A DNA stretch of 64,000 nucleotides from Sphingobium sp. CECT 9361 (GTDB lineage Bacteria > Pseudomonadota > Alphaproteobacteria > Sphingomonadales > Sphingomonadaceae): the NCBI RefSeq assembly GCF_918741285.1, contig NZ_CAKKNC010000001.1:930001-994000 (forward strand), in the 5' to 3' direction. The translations under genes and the position numbers were made by a program. The notes beneath the pieces are model-generated. The model worked only from the letters and a program-made list of their open reading frames with translations. It searched no databases and was not told where the DNA came from. Of the stretch, positions 63,643-64,000 are shown in pieces (within the stretch, counting starts at the first letter, position 1; each line of letters starts with the position of its first letter).

Positions 63643-64000
63643 ACCGGTCGGATCAGCTGGCAGTCCTTAAAGTCAATAGAGACCGCCGAGGCGTCACCCT
63701 TAAAAATGCATTTGGCTGTCACAGAGTCACCTAGTTGCAGACGCAAGATGGCGGCTGAGAACTTAGGCTCAAATAGCAGATTGGTGCTTGGGTAGGAATT
63801 ATCACCCCCAAACTCACACTAACGAAACCACCATAGGCTTCATATACATCTTTAACGCTACCTGTGACTTCAGCAACTGCCCCCACAAATGGCGCAATCA
63901 AACGCTGCGCCTCGGCATTGGTCCGTCCTTCGTGGAATCCCATCACACGCTCGGCAGATAATCCGGTAATCGAAACTGACGAGGGTGCAATTTTCTCTGG
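63606..64000 (-). pseudogene. Frameshifted OB-fold (tRNA_anti-like) gene, 5' end beyond window
   Basis: From the right edge the minus-strand frame reads ...VTGSVKDVYEAYGGFVSVSLG, then in a run of five G (five C at 63805-63809 on the plus strand) coding sense moves to the -1 frame: GDNSYPSTNLLFEPKFSAAILRLQLGDSVTAKCIFKGDASAVSIDFKDCQLI, ending at a TAG at 63606. The joined product has an OB-fold-like pattern (G-x-V near the start, late L-x-x-GD-x-V-x-x-x-G and D-x-x-x-C). Unless shifted, translation ends at 63731. Region G+C about 50% (151 of 300 at 63661-63960). Could also be a sequencing error or programmed shift. Confidence 0.6.

Overview
This 64-kb window looks like chromosome of a sphingomonad (Alphaproteobacteria, Sphingomonadales; Sphingobium/Sphingomonas-like). 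That is inferred from high G+C coding sequence, protein flavour and gene neighbourhoods: petABC followed by apt, fabD-fabG-acpP-fabF-mltG, rpsF-rpsR-rplI, a cytochrome b561-YceI fusion, and a LOV histidine kinase with a single-domain response regulator. No rRNA, tRNA, CRISPR array, prophage or complete insertion sequence was recognised. Almost all of the window is dense housekeeping sequence; clear accessory signals lie at 37.4-37.9 kb and at 63.3-64.0 kb.

Layout. 0-6 kb: the 7-deazaguanine genes queC (5' cut by the window edge) and queE, two small exported proteins, lipB, a membrane protein, and a minus-strand run trmL-hemF-GNAT. 6-9 kb: cytochrome bc1 operon petA-petB-petC closed by a clear intrinsic terminator, then apt. 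9.6-15.5 kb: tripartite RND efflux operon (adaptor, pump, outer-membrane factor). 15.6-20.3 kb: galE and the beta-oxidation pair fadB-like/fadA-like. 20.5-24.9 kb: b561-YceI fusion, MocA-like nucleotidyltransferase plus XdhC (molybdoenzyme maturation), then folE overlapping a pteridine-reductase-like SDR. 24.9-33.3 kb: 3-hydroxybutyrate dehydrogenase overlapping a patatin phospholipase, a zinc metallopeptidase, a degenerate ClpP-like protein, two overlapping M20 peptidases, glutathione peroxidase and a GH5 lipoprotein. 33.6-38.8 kb: fatty-acid synthesis cluster plus mltG, interrupted by a GxxExxY gene with inverted repeat ends. 39-44 kb: MacAB-type ABC efflux operon with its own outer-membrane factor. 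44-49 kb: two small exported proteins, ribosomal protein operon, parC. 49-56 kb: GGDEF/EAL protein, cca-NUDIX-DUF1285 operon, folB, a 2OG-Fe(II) oxygenase, an EVE protein. 56-62 kb: small exported proteins, TetR regulator, ahpC-ahpF, LOV kinase and response regulator. 62-64 kb: a YqcI/YcgG (GntA-like) haem N-oxygenase overlapping a DUF1989 protein, a short antitoxin-like gene, and a frameshifted OB-fold gene in DNA of about 50% G+C running off the right edge.

Most interesting for follow-up: (1) the GxxExxY gene, whose inverted ends are built from 8-bp tandem units and which splits fabD from fabG; (2) the GntA-like/DUF1989 pair, a candidate N-hydroxyguanidine metabolic module; (3) the right-edge boundary with a truncated antitoxin and a one-base frameshift in a G5 tract. 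All calls come from reading the sequence; no database search was run.
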